A DNA stretch of 8,649 nt from Gammaproteobacteria bacterium (GCA_012513235.1 JAAZCO010000225.1:1-8649); one strand, 5' to 3'; shown: positions 1-6,571, numbered from the stretch's first letter. The notes: generated by a model from the letters alone, not told the origin. Made by a program: numbers and translations.

Positions 1-71
1 CGATTTGCCAACACACAGCCTGCCGATCCCGCCCCAATTACAATAAAATCATACTCAGTTCGATTTGCCAT
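1..71 (-). CDS. GMC-family flavoprotein oxidoreductase (choline dehydrogenase-like), N-terminal fragment
   Basis: Reading leftwards from the ATG at 71-69, the frame is open to the window edge and gives 23 codons plus two bases. The peptide contains YDFIVIGAGSAGCVLAN, the beta-alpha-beta FAD-binding start (GxGxxG) seen at the extreme N-terminus of glucose-methanol-choline oxidoreductases such as BetA and AlkJ. These flavoproteins oxidise alcohols to aldehydes; the substrate cannot be told from this fragment. The start is supported by the usual short distance from Met to the Rossmann glycines. The ribosome site is poor: AAGAA lies six bases upstream, while a better GAGG (87-90) is fifteen bases away. 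The gene is oriented like guaA, but the guaA terminator and about 300 non-coding bases separate them, so it should have its own promoter. Confidence 0.85.
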   Translation of the reverse strand, partial: MANRTEYDFIVIGAGSAGCVLAN

Positions 72-93
72 AATTATTCTTATTTGCCTCGAT

Positions 94-173
94 CAGTTGG
101 TGACCCTTGCCTTCCATGCAAGAAGTGACGTTTAAACTTTAAGTGATCGACAAAGGCGTTGACGCACCAACTG
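94..173. repeat. nine-base inverted repeat upstream of the GMC oxidoreductase gene
   Basis: CAGTTGGTG at 94-102 is the exact reverse complement of CACCAACTG at 165-173, with 62 bases between the arms. The nearer arm lies 22 bases upstream of the start codon. Two such sites could be an operator pair for a dimeric regulator, but this is inference and chance is possible. Confidence 0.3.
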
Positions 174-213
174 TGCCCTGTATATCTGGCTCCCCTTGCC
201 CACCAAAACACAC

Positions 214-240
214 GATAAAGCCTAAGCATTGCTATAGGCT
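214..240 (-). terminator. possible stem-loop terminator or small-RNA 3' end
   Basis: On the minus strand AGCCTA (240-235) pairs with TAGGCT (224-219). An inner AGC/GCT pair closes a three-base loop with one bulged base, and TTTAT follows. The T tail is weak. It lies about 130 bases beyond the guaA terminator, so it is not needed to end guaA. It could be a back-up terminator or the end of an unannotated small transcript. Confidence 0.3.
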
Positions 241-372
241 CACACTCCAAGCGTAAAGGATAGCTGCTGAATCATCTAACCTAAATGGAGTAGATTTACT
301 CAAACTCGAGCGGTAACTGCAGCGAGCCCACAGCCAGTCTGCAATCAAGGTAAAACATCATCTTTAAGATAC

Positions 373-400
373 AAAAAAGCCCATAAACATATGGGCTTTA
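373..400 (-). terminator. Rho-independent terminator of guaA
   Basis: A perfect ten-base-pair stem, AAAGCCCATA (376-385) with TATGGGCTTT (390-399), has a four-base loop. On the minus strand it is followed by six T residues (complement of 373-378). It begins 35 bases beyond the guaA stop codon, the expected place for the end of a guaBA transcript. The plus-strand tail is much poorer, so it should act mainly on minus-strand transcription. Confidence 0.9.
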
Positions 401-434
401 ATGCAATCAACTAACCTTTAATGCGAGCGTAAAA

Positions 435-2015
435 TCACTCCCACTCAATGGTCGCTGGTGGCTTGCTTGATACGTCATAGACCACGCGTGAAATGCCTTC
501 GATTTCGGTAATGATACGACCCGATACTGTTTCCAGTAACTCGTAAGGCAAGTGCGCCCAACGTGCGGTCATAAAGTCGATGGTTTCAATCGCGCGCAAT
601 GACACAACCCACGCATAACGGCGCTCTTCATTGACTACGCCAACCGATCTGACGGGTAAGAACACGGCAAAGGCTTGGCTGGTCTTATCGTACCAACCGG
701 CCTTACGCAGCTCTTCGATAAAGATATGATCCGCTAGACGCAACATATCAGCATATTCCTTAGTCACTTCACCGAGAATACGCACACCCAAACCTGGGCC
801 TGGGAACGGATGGCGATAGACCATATCATGCGGCAGACCGAGCTCTACACCCAACTTGCGCACTTCGTCTTTGAACAATTCGCGCAGCGGTTCCACCAAC
901 TCAAACTTCATATCTTCCGGTAAGCCACCCACGTTGTGGTGGGACTTAACCGCAACGCTTTTGCCGCCTTTAATCGAGGCTGACTCAATCACGTCAGGAT
1001 AAATAGTGCCCTGCGCAAGGAAATCAATGCCTTCAAGCTTGCTCGACTCTTCATCAAAAATCTCGATAAAGGTGCGGCCAATAATCTTACGCTTGGTTTC
1101 TGGATCGGTCACGCCTTTAAGCAAATCTAAGTAACGCTGCTCTGCATCCACACGGATGACCTTCACACCCATATTTTGCGCAAACATACGCATCACTTGA
1201 TCGCCTTCATGTAAGCGCAACAAGCCATGGTCAACAAAGACGCAGGTCAGTTGATCGCCAATTGCTTTGTGCAATAAGGCTGCAACTACCGAGGAATCGA
1301 CACCGCCGGATAAACCCAGCAGCACTTTACGATTCCCCACTTGCGCACGTACTTTAGCAATCGCATCCTCGACGATATTCGCTGGTGTCCACAGACCGGC
1401 ACAGCCGCAAATATCTAAAACAAAACGACTGATAATCGCTAAACCCTGAGTGGTTTGGGTTTCTTCAGGATGGAACTGTAAGCCGTAGTAATTGCGCGTG
1501 GCATCAGCAATACCAGCAATCGCACAGCTTTCAGTGCTGGCAATGGCATTAAAACCAAGTGGCAATACCGTGACTTGCTCGCCATGGCTGATCAACACAT
1601 CTAAGCCACTGGGTGAAACGGCAGTAGCTGTATCACGTACACCATCCAACAGAGCGTTAGCGGCAATCACGTCCACACGTACAGTTGCAAACTGACGCTC
1701 AGCCGCGCCTTGCACCTGACCACCAAACTGCTGCGCCATAGCATGCATGCCGTAGCCCAAGCCTAAAACAGGCAACTGCAGATCAAACACCCACTGCGGC
1801 ACTGCTGGCATATCACTGAACTGCGCCACTTCAGGCGCGCCCGATAAGATAATACCGCGCGGATTGAACGCACGAATGACATCTTCACCGACATCAAATG
1901 GATGAATTTCACAAAACACGCCAATGCCACGAATGCGTCGCGCAATCAATTGGGTGAATGGAGAGCCGAAATCTAGAACCAGAATACGATCAGCATGGAT
2001 ATCTTGGGCAGTCAT
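435..2015 (-). CDS. guaA: GMP synthase, with catalytic cysteine of the glutaminase domain replaced by glycine
   Basis: GMP synthase converts XMP, ATP and an ammonia donor to GMP in the cytoplasm. At 526 residues it matches the usual length (525 in E. coli). Domains in order: class I glutamine amidotransferase, about 10-205; ATP pyrophosphatase, about 208-400, with P-loop SGGVDSS at 236-242; dimerisation/XMP-binding domain to the C-terminus, ending KPPATIEWE like most GuaA. The start at 2015 has GAGG (2024-2027) eight bases upstream. The triad His and Glu are present (H182 and E184 in FHPEE), but the nucleophile elbow reads GLGYG at 85-89 where GxCYG is expected, so residue 87 (E. coli Cys86) is Gly. 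Other changes: DFGSPF for DFGSQY, SGAPE for SGGPES, YGMH for YGMQ, HGEQV for HGDKV. C86 mutants of the E. coli enzyme are known to lose glutamine use but keep ammonia use, so this protein is inferred to be ammonia-dependent or served by another glutaminase. It is second in the guaB-guaA pair. Confidence 0.97.
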   Translation of the reverse strand: MTAQDIHADRILVLDFGSPFTQLIARRIRGIGVFCEIHPFDVGEDVIRAFNPRGIILSGAPEVAQFSDMPAVPQWVFDLQLPVLGLGYGMHAMAQQFGGQVQGAAERQFATVRVDVIAANALLDGVRDTATAVSPSGLDVLISHGEQVTVLPLGFNAIASTESCAIAGIADATRNYYGLQFHPEETQTTQGLAIISRFVLDICGCAGLWTPANIVEDAIAKVRAQVGNRKVLLGLSGGVDSSVVAALLHKAIGDQLTCVFVDHGLLRLHEGDQVMRMFAQNMGVKVIRVDAEQRYLDLLKGVTDPETKRKIIGRTFIEIFDEESSKLEGIDFLAQGTIYPDVIESASIKGGKSVAVKSHHNVGGLPEDMKFELVEPLRELFKDEVRKLGVELGLPHDMVYRHPFPGPGLGVRILGEVTKEYADMLRLADHIFIEELRKAGWYDKTSQAFAVFLPVRSVGVVNEERRYAWVVSLRAIETIDFMTARWAHLPYELLETVSGRIITEIEGISRVVYDVSSKPPATIEWE

Positions 2016-2023
2016 GGGATAAG

Positions 2024-2027
2024 CCTC
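2024..2027 (-). promoter_or_regulatory. guaA ribosome binding site
   Basis: GAGG on the minus strand lies eight bases before the ATG at 2015. It supports that start and the MTAQDIH N-terminus, which resembles other Pseudomonas GuaA N-termini. Confidence 0.75.
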
Positions 2028-2053
2028 AGTAACAGTTTATAAGCGTATGAAAG

Positions 2054-2082
2054 GACAAACCGCCTTAATGCGGCGGTTTGTC
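2054..2082 (-). other. strong stem-loop in the guaB-guaA spacer
   Basis: GACAAACCGCC (2054-2064) and GGCGGTTTGTC (2072-2082) form a perfect eleven-base-pair stem with a seven-base loop. It sits in the 86-base gap between the guaB stop and the guaA start. On the minus strand the following bases are CCTTTCATA, which is not a proper U tract, so full termination is unlikely. It is better read as a partial terminator, a transcript-stabilising 3' structure for guaB, or a processing site that sets the guaB:guaA ratio. Confidence 0.6.
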
Positions 2083-2101
2083 AAACGAACATGAGCACAG
2101 C

Positions 2102-3574
2102 TTAGCTGACCCTGTAGTTCGGTGCTTCTTTGGTAATTTGTACATCGTGCACGTGGGACTCAGCCATACCCGCACCGGTGATACGTACGAACTCAGGTTC
2201 AGTACGCATCTGCTCGATGGTGGCACAACCGGTGTAACCCATTGATGCGCGTAGTCCGCCCATCAACTGGTGAACAATGGCAGCAATCGCACCTTTATAA
2301 GGTACACGACCTTCAATACCTTCAGGAACGAGCTTTTCAGCACCGCCACTGGTGTCTTGGAAGTAACGATCTGATGAGCCCTGCGCTTGCGCCATAGCAC
2401 CGAGCGAGCCCATACCACGGTATGACTTGTATGAACGACCTTGGAACAATTCAATTTCACCAGGTGACTCTTCAGTACCGGCAAACATTGAACCCATCAT
2501 CACCGCGTCAGCGCCAGCTACAATGGCTTTGGATAAATCACCAGAGAAGCGAATACCACCGTCAGCAATCATAGGTACGCCTGTGCCTTTAAGAGCAGCA
2601 GAAACGTTAGCGATGGCAGAAATTTGTGGTACACCGACACCGGCAACAATACGTGTAGTACAGATTGAACCTGGACCGATACCCACTTTAACCGCATCAG
2701 CACCGGCTTCAACCAAAGCTAAAGCAGCAGCGCCAGTGGCAATATTACCGCCGATCACTTGCACTTCTGGGAAGTTTTCCTTCACCCAGCGCACGCGATC
2801 CAGTACACCTTTAGAGTGACCGTGAGCAGTATCCACAACGATAACGTCAATACCAGCAGCAGCTAGCGCAGTGACACGCTCAGCCGTATCCGCGCCAGTA
2901 CCTACCGCCGCACCTACACGCAGACGGCCTTGGCTGTCTTTAGACGCGAGCGGATAGCTTTTAGCTTTTTCGATATCACGGAAAGTGACCATACCGCGTA
3001 ACTGAAACTTGTCATTAACCACCAGCATTTTTTCAATGCGGTGCTCATACAGTTTAGTTTTGATGTCTTCTAGGCCTGTGCCTTCTTGCACAGTCACTAA
3101 CTGCTCTTTAGGCGTCATAATCGCCGTTACAGTGTCACCCGCATTAGGTGTGTAACGCAGGTCACGACCGGTCACGATACCCACCAATTGATTGTCTGCA
3201 CCAATCACAGGGAAGCCAGAAAAACCCAACTCGTCTGCACGCTTGAGTAAATCAATGATTTTGGTGTCGGCAGTTACAGTGACAGGATCATGCACGATAG
3301 CAGTTTCATAGCGCTTAACTTTGCGCACTTCAGCTGCTTGCTGTTCAACTGTCATGTTTTTATGAATGATACCGATGCCGCCTTCTTGTGCCATAGCAAT
3401 GGCCAAGCGCGACTCAGTAACGGTGTCCATTGCTGCAGAAAGCAAAGGAATATTAAGTACGATGTCCCGGGTTAAGCGGGTTTTTAAACTGACATCTTTG
3501 GGTAACACCTCGGAATAACCGGGGATTAACAATACATCATCAAAGGTCAGAGCTTCTTGGCTGATACGCAGCAT
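2102..3574 (-). CDS. guaB: inosine-5'-monophosphate dehydrogenase
   Basis: IMPDH oxidises IMP to XMP with NAD+, the committed step of guanine nucleotide synthesis in the cytoplasm. The 490-residue product matches the family length. It is a TIM barrel with a CBS-domain pair inserted at about 93-205. The active-site loop GPGSICTT (300-307) carries catalytic Cys305. IADGGIR (336-342) is the phosphate/ribose-binding strand with Asp338. SYRGMGSLGAM (381 onwards) and SSDRY (400-404) belong to the mobile flap, which looks two residues longer (AQAQ) than in E. coli as I recall it. I chose the ATG at 3574 because MLRISQEALTFDDVLL is the standard IMPDH start and GGAG lies eight bases upstream. The frame stays open to an ATG at 3640, but that codon falls in the promoter -35 hexamer and would add 22 non-conserved residues. 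It lies immediately upstream of guaA. Confidence 0.98.
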   Translation of the reverse strand: MLRISQEALTFDDVLLIPGYSEVLPKDVSLKTRLTRDIVLNIPLLSAAMDTVTESRLAIAMAQEGGIGIIHKNMTVEQQAAEVRKVKRYETAIVHDPVTVTADTKIIDLLKRADELGFSGFPVIGADNQLVGIVTGRDLRYTPNAGDTVTAIMTPKEQLVTVQEGTGLEDIKTKLYEHRIEKMLVVNDKFQLRGMVTFRDIEKAKSYPLASKDSQGRLRVGAAVGTGADTAERVTALAAAGIDVIVVDTAHGHSKGVLDRVRWVKENFPEVQVIGGNIATGAAALALVEAGADAVKVGIGPGSICTTRIVAGVGVPQISAIANVSAALKGTGVPMIADGGIRFSGDLSKAIVAGADAVMMGSMFAGTEESPGEIELFQGRSYKSYRGMGSLGAMAQAQGSSDRYFQDTSGGAEKLVPEGIEGRVPYKGAIAAIVHQLMGGLRASMGYTGCATIEQMRTEPEFVRITGAGMAESHVHDVQITKEAPNYRVS

Positions 3575-3582
3575 ATTACACG

Positions 3583-3595
3583 CTCCCGAACGGGA
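3583..3595 (-). promoter_or_regulatory. guaB ribosome binding site within a short inverted repeat
   Basis: GGAG (3583-3586 on the minus strand) is eight bases before the ATG at 3574. It overlaps an inverted repeat, TCCCG/CGGGA (3584-3588 with 3591-3595), that in RNA can fold as TCCC-GTTC-GGGA. That small hairpin would cover part of the Shine-Dalgarno sequence and could tune translation. The stem is only four pairs, so the effect may be small. Confidence 0.5.
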
Positions 3596-3604
3596 AAAAT
3601 GGAA

Positions 3605-3640
3605 GCGCGGTATTATACCGCGCAACGTTTGGCTTCTCAA
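3605..3640 (-). promoter_or_regulatory. guaBA promoter (sigma70 type, GC-rich discriminator)
   Basis: On the minus strand TTGAGA (3640-3635) is followed by a 17-base spacer and a consensus TATAAT (3617-3612). The predicted transcript start is near 3605, about 30 bases before the guaB ATG. The stretch between -10 and start is ACCGCGC, a GC-rich discriminator of the kind associated with stringent (ppGpp) control of ribosomal and E. coli guaB promoters. The -10 box lies inside a palindrome (3605-3623) of eight-base arms GCGCGGTA/TACCGCGC around a three-base centre. Confidence 0.85.
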
Positions 3641-3641
3641 T

Positions 3642-3668
3642 AACTAAACACGCAATCGCACTTTAGTT
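3642..3668. repeat. inverted repeat between aceK and the guaB promoter
   Basis: AACTAAA (3642-3648) and TTTAGTT (3662-3668) form a seven-base inverted repeat with a 13-base loop, between the aceK stop and the guaB -35 box. As minus-strand RNA it could be a weak end-of-aceK hairpin, but no U tract follows. As DNA it lies just upstream of -35, where an activator or UP-like element would sit. Confidence 0.35.
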
Positions 3669-3685
3669 TTAATCAACCCCTATTA

Positions 3686-5404
3686 TTACTCGATGTCTTT
3701 ACGCTTGTAAGGGTATACGTCAATCACCTTACCTTGGCGAATTGCCTCTTGCAGTCCTTGCCAATACTCAGCGGTAAATAGATCACCATGTAGTTCTTTG
3801 AACAGTTTACGCTGCTTTAAGTCAGTAAACAAAAAGCGTGGGAACTCTTCGGGAAACACATCATGCGGACCCACTGAATACCAAGGCTCAGCGGACATCT
3901 CATCCTCAGGAAAACGCGGCTCAGGAATCTTACGAAAGTTCACCTCAGTTAAATAACTGATTTCATCATAGTCATAAAACACCACCCGCCCATGACGCGT
4001 TACCCCAAAGTTTTTCAACAGCATATCGCCTGGAAAAATATTCGCTGCGGCTAATTGCTTAATGGCCAGACCATACTCTTCAAGACCGTCTTTAATCTGC
4101 TGCTCACTGGCATTATCTAAATAAATATTCAGCGGAATCATGCGGCGCTCAGTCCAGCAGTGACGCACTAGAACCTCATCACCCTGCACTTCAACTGTGG
4201 CCGGCGCAACTTCTAATAACTCACGCAAACATTCTGGTTCAAACTTAGCCAAGGGAAAGCGAAAATCTGCAAACTCTTGCGTATCCGCCAAGCGTCCAAC
4301 ACGGTCAACATATTTAACCATACGATAACGATCAATCACGGTATCACGAGTGACGTTTTTCGACGGTGAAAAGCGGTCTTTGATAATTTTAAATACAGTA
4401 TTAAAGCCCGGCAAAGTAAAGACGCTCATGACCATGCCACGAATACCGTCGGCCATCACAAACCGGTCATCGGTGGTTTCTAGATGATCAATCAAGGAGC
4501 GATAAAACTCTGATTTACCCTGTTTATAAAAGCCAATTGAAGTGTACAACTCAGACAGATGTTTACGCGGCAAAATACGACGCAAAAAGCTAATAAACTC
4601 AGCAGGATAAGCCACGCGCACCATAAAATACGAGCGGGTAAAGGAGAAGATAATCGACACTTCGGCTTCATCGACAATGGCTTTATCAATGCGAATACCC
4701 TGCTCTTCACGATTGAGCATGGGTATCACTAAGGGCCACTGCTCATCGAGGGTGAATACCCGTCCGACTAAATAAGCACCTTTATTGCGGTACAAACGCG
4801 AACTATAGAGTTCAACACACAAGTCAGGGTCTTTGCACACCCAATCTGGCAAGCTCTCGCGCAACTGTTGTTCAAGACGCAACACATCAGCGTTTTGATC
4901 AGCATAGGGCACTGAAAAACGGTAATCCTCACTGATTTGACGCAGCATGCCCGCCAAATCGCCTTGTGGGCGATAGGTGCGAATCTGCATCGGTGCATCA
5001 CGAGCATTTAGGGGCGGGCGTGTACTGTGCACAAACATGCATTCGTCACTGATCAAGTCATGACTGAATAAGCTATTAAAAATCGAGTTAAACCAGGTTT
5101 CCGATAACTCATCATCTAAACGTAAATCAATCTGCCCAATATAGGACTCTTTAATTTGCGGCCAGCAGTCAATATTCAGTAGGACTTCTTCGCCATACTG
5201 AGTTAACAAGTGCTGCTGTGTCAGATCAACTTGCACCTTATACAACTGTATACGCGCTGCAGATGCCTCTTGAATCTCTTGCCACTGTGCTTTTTCAAAG
5301 CGCTCACGGCCCAGGTTGGTGATTTGGCGAAACTCCTCACGGTACACATCAAAACCATCAAGAATCTGCCGAGCAATGGCTACAGCCGGACATTGTATTG
5401 TCAT
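3686..5404 (-). CDS. aceK: isocitrate dehydrogenase kinase/phosphatase
   Basis: AceK phosphorylates and dephosphorylates isocitrate dehydrogenase in the cytoplasm, diverting isocitrate to the glyoxylate bypass during growth on acetate or fatty acids. The 572-residue product is close to E. coli AceK (578). The N-terminal regulatory half (to about 310) precedes the kinase-like half, which carries ADGIRGMVMSVFTLPG at 318-333 (ATP-binding loop), Lys339 in VFKIIKDRF, and the catalytic block FPGDMLLKNFGVTRHGRVV with FYDYDEI. By alignment with E. coli D457, N462 and D475, the key residues here are D460, N465 and D478, all present. GGAG (5413-5416) lies eight bases before the ATG. The gene follows cysK by 76 bases on the same strand. 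No isocitrate lyase or malate synthase gene is in the window, so it is not in an aceBAK-type operon here. Function is confidently assigned. Confidence 0.97.
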   Translation of the reverse strand: MTIQCPAVAIARQILDGFDVYREEFRQITNLGRERFEKAQWQEIQEASAARIQLYKVQVDLTQQHLLTQYGEEVLLNIDCWPQIKESYIGQIDLRLDDELSETWFNSIFNSLFSHDLISDECMFVHSTRPPLNARDAPMQIRTYRPQGDLAGMLRQISEDYRFSVPYADQNADVLRLEQQLRESLPDWVCKDPDLCVELYSSRLYRNKGAYLVGRVFTLDEQWPLVIPMLNREEQGIRIDKAIVDEAEVSIIFSFTRSYFMVRVAYPAEFISFLRRILPRKHLSELYTSIGFYKQGKSEFYRSLIDHLETTDDRFVMADGIRGMVMSVFTLPGFNTVFKIIKDRFSPSKNVTRDTVIDRYRMVKYVDRVGRLADTQEFADFRFPLAKFEPECLRELLEVAPATVEVQGDEVLVRHCWTERRMIPLNIYLDNASEQQIKDGLEEYGLAIKQLAAANIFPGDMLLKNFGVTRHGRVVFYDYDEISYLTEVNFRKIPEPRFPEDEMSAEPWYSVGPHDVFPEEFPRFLFTDLKQRKLFKELHGDLFTAEYWQGLQEAIRQGKVIDVYPYKRKDIE

Positions 5405-5444
5405 CTGCGCAACTCCATTAAATAGCTACAGTGTACCTTTATCC

Positions 5445-5475
5445 AAAGCTGCAAGCGCACTTGTTCAGCTGCTTT
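5445..5475 (-). terminator. weak stem-loop after cysK
   Basis: Six bases after the cysK stop on the minus strand, GCTG-AA-CAAG pairs with CTTG-CAGC around a four-base loop, giving a bulged eight-pair stem. AAA/TTT may extend it, and TTTGG follows. It could be an inefficient terminator or attenuator between cysK and aceK. The missing long U tract argues against full termination, so read-through into aceK is possible. Confidence 0.3.
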
Positions 5476-5480
5476 ACAAG

Positions 5481-6455
5481 TCATTGCGCCAGTTCTTGTT
5501 CAGTAAATAAGCCATCAAATAGCATACTGGATAAATAGCGCTCGCCGGAGTCAGGCAAAATCACCACCATGGTTTTACCTTGCATCTGCGGTTGCTGGGC
5601 TAAGCGCACAGCCGCTGCCATTGCAGCACCACAAGAAATACCACACAAAATGCCTTCTTCGCGCATTAAGCGCAGCGCCATTAACTTAGCTTCATCATCA
5701 CTGACCTGCTCCACTTGATCGAGCATGCTTAAATCTAGATTTTTAGGTACAAAGCCTGCGCCGATACCTTGTATTTTATGCGGCGCAGGCGCTGCAGTTT
5801 GCCCGGCCAACTGCTGGCTAATCACTGGCGACGTCATGGGCTCCACACCCACAGAGAGAATCGGTTTGCCACAGGTGTTTTTAATATAGCGAGAAATACC
5901 AGTTAAGGTGCCGCCCGTACCGATACCGCTGACCAACACATCAATAGCTCCATCGGTATCATGCCAGATCTCTGGCCCTGTGGTTTTTTCATGCACATCA
6001 GGATTGGCGGGATTATCAAACTGCTGCAACACTAAGTATTTGTCTGGAGCGCTGGCGGCAATTTCCTGCGCCTTATCAATCGCGCCCTGCATACCTTTAG
6101 CTGGCTCAGTCAAAACCAGCTCAGCCCCCAGAGCTTTAAGAATTTTACGACGCTCTAGGCTCATCGAAGACGGCATCGTCAAAATTAATTTATAACCACG
6201 CGCCGCAGCAACAAAAGCCAAGCCAATTCCCGTATTACCTGAGGTAGGCTCAACCATAGTCACGCCAGGTTTAAGCGCACCCGAAGCTTCAGCAGCCTGC
6301 ACCATACCTACGCCAACACGGCATTTAACCGAACCTGCAGGGTTACGCGCTTCAAGCTTGGCTAAAATCGTCACCCCAGCAGGGCCTAAACGATTAATCT
6401 GCACCAAAGGTGTGTTACCAATGCTTTGCGCGTTATCAGCATAAATACGGCCCAT
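5481..6455 (-). CDS. cysK: cysteine synthase A (O-acetylserine sulfhydrylase)
   Basis: This PLP enzyme of the fold-type II family condenses O-acetyl-L-serine with sulfide to make L-cysteine in the cytoplasm. It is 324 residues, the usual CysK length. NPAGSVKCR at 38-46 holds the PLP-binding lysine K44. TSGNTG at 71-76 is the substrate-carboxylate/PLP loop. GTGGT at 179-183 binds the PLP phosphate. GISCGAA at 272-278 carries Ser274, which aligns with the serine contacting the PLP ring nitrogen. IQGIGAGF and the C-terminal SGERYLSSMLF are typical of CysK, and the sequence is nearer to E. coli CysK than to CysM as I recall them. The ATG at 6455 has a very good GAGGAG (6464-6469) upstream. It is divergent from the MoxR gene across a 215-base control region. 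From memory, P. aeruginosa has a cysK (PA2709) next to a MoxR gene (PA2707), which fits this order. Confidence 0.97.
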   Translation of the reverse strand: MGRIYADNAQSIGNTPLVQINRLGPAGVTILAKLEARNPAGSVKCRVGVGMVQAAEASGALKPGVTMVEPTSGNTGIGLAFVAAARGYKLILTMPSSMSLERRKILKALGAELVLTEPAKGMQGAIDKAQEIAASAPDKYLVLQQFDNPANPDVHEKTTGPEIWHDTDGAIDVLVSGIGTGGTLTGISRYIKNTCGKPILSVGVEPMTSPVISQQLAGQTAAPAPHKIQGIGAGFVPKNLDLSMLDQVEQVSDDEAKLMALRLMREEGILCGISCGAAMAAAVRLAQQPQMQGKTMVVILPDSGERYLSSMLFDGLFTEQELAQ

Positions 6456-6463
6456 AGCAAACT

Positions 6464-6485
6464 CTCCTCATTGATTTAAATAATA
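6464..6485 (-). promoter_or_regulatory. cysK ribosome binding site and candidate -10 box
   Basis: GAGGAG (6464-6469, minus) is a strong Shine-Dalgarno sequence before the ATG at 6455. TATTAT (6485-6480, minus) is a plausible -10 box, implying a short leader. Seventeen bases further up the -35 position reads GCTCAG, which is poor. That would suit an activator-dependent promoter such as those CysB controls, but no CysB site is claimed. Confidence 0.4.
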
Positions 6486-6499
6486 CCTCTGAGCCTAAA

Positions 6500-6510
6500 G
6501 CGCTGAGCGC
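6500..6510. repeat. small palindrome over the cysK -35 region
   Basis: GCGCTGAGCGC is a five-base inverted repeat around one central base. It overlaps the -35 position inferred for cysK, so it is a possible operator. It is short and could be chance. Confidence 0.25.
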
Positions 6511-6571
6511 CAAGCGTCCAGCCTGTTTTTGGGTTAAAAATGCACACACAATGACCGAAAAACCGCTTTCG

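Larger units (their letters stand above)
72..434. other. non-coding region between guaA and the GMC oxidoreductase gene
   Basis: No convincing gene is visible in these 363 bases on either strand, and no tRNA fold was recognised. It contains the minus-strand guaA terminator (373-400), a smaller stem-loop with a short T tail on the minus strand (214-240), and a nine-base inverted repeat with arms at 94-102 and 165-173. The promoter of the GMC oxidoreductase gene must lie here, but no good -35/-10 pair stands out. Confidence 0.7.

Noticed and set aside
2427..2819. 130-residue plus-strand open frame inside guaB
   Set aside because: Low-complexity, Pro/Ala/Thr-rich translation antisense to conserved IMPDH codons; no family resemblance.
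3624..3631. CAAACGTT (minus strand) in the guaB promoter spacer, resembling the core of an E. coli PurR box
   Set aside because: Only the eight-base core matches and the flanks do not. Pseudomonads are not known to use the enterobacterial PurR regulon, so chance is likely.
3575..3640. Extended N-terminus for IMP dehydrogenase starting at 3640
   Set aside because: The extra 22 residues are not IMPDH-like, the codon lies in the promoter -35 hexamer, and the ATG at 3574 has a good ribosome site.
6526..6542. T-run and A-run flanking GGGTT (TTTTTGGGTTAAAAA) in the divergent region, as a terminator
   Set aside because: The arms are only A/T pairs with no GC stem, so it would not form a stable terminator.
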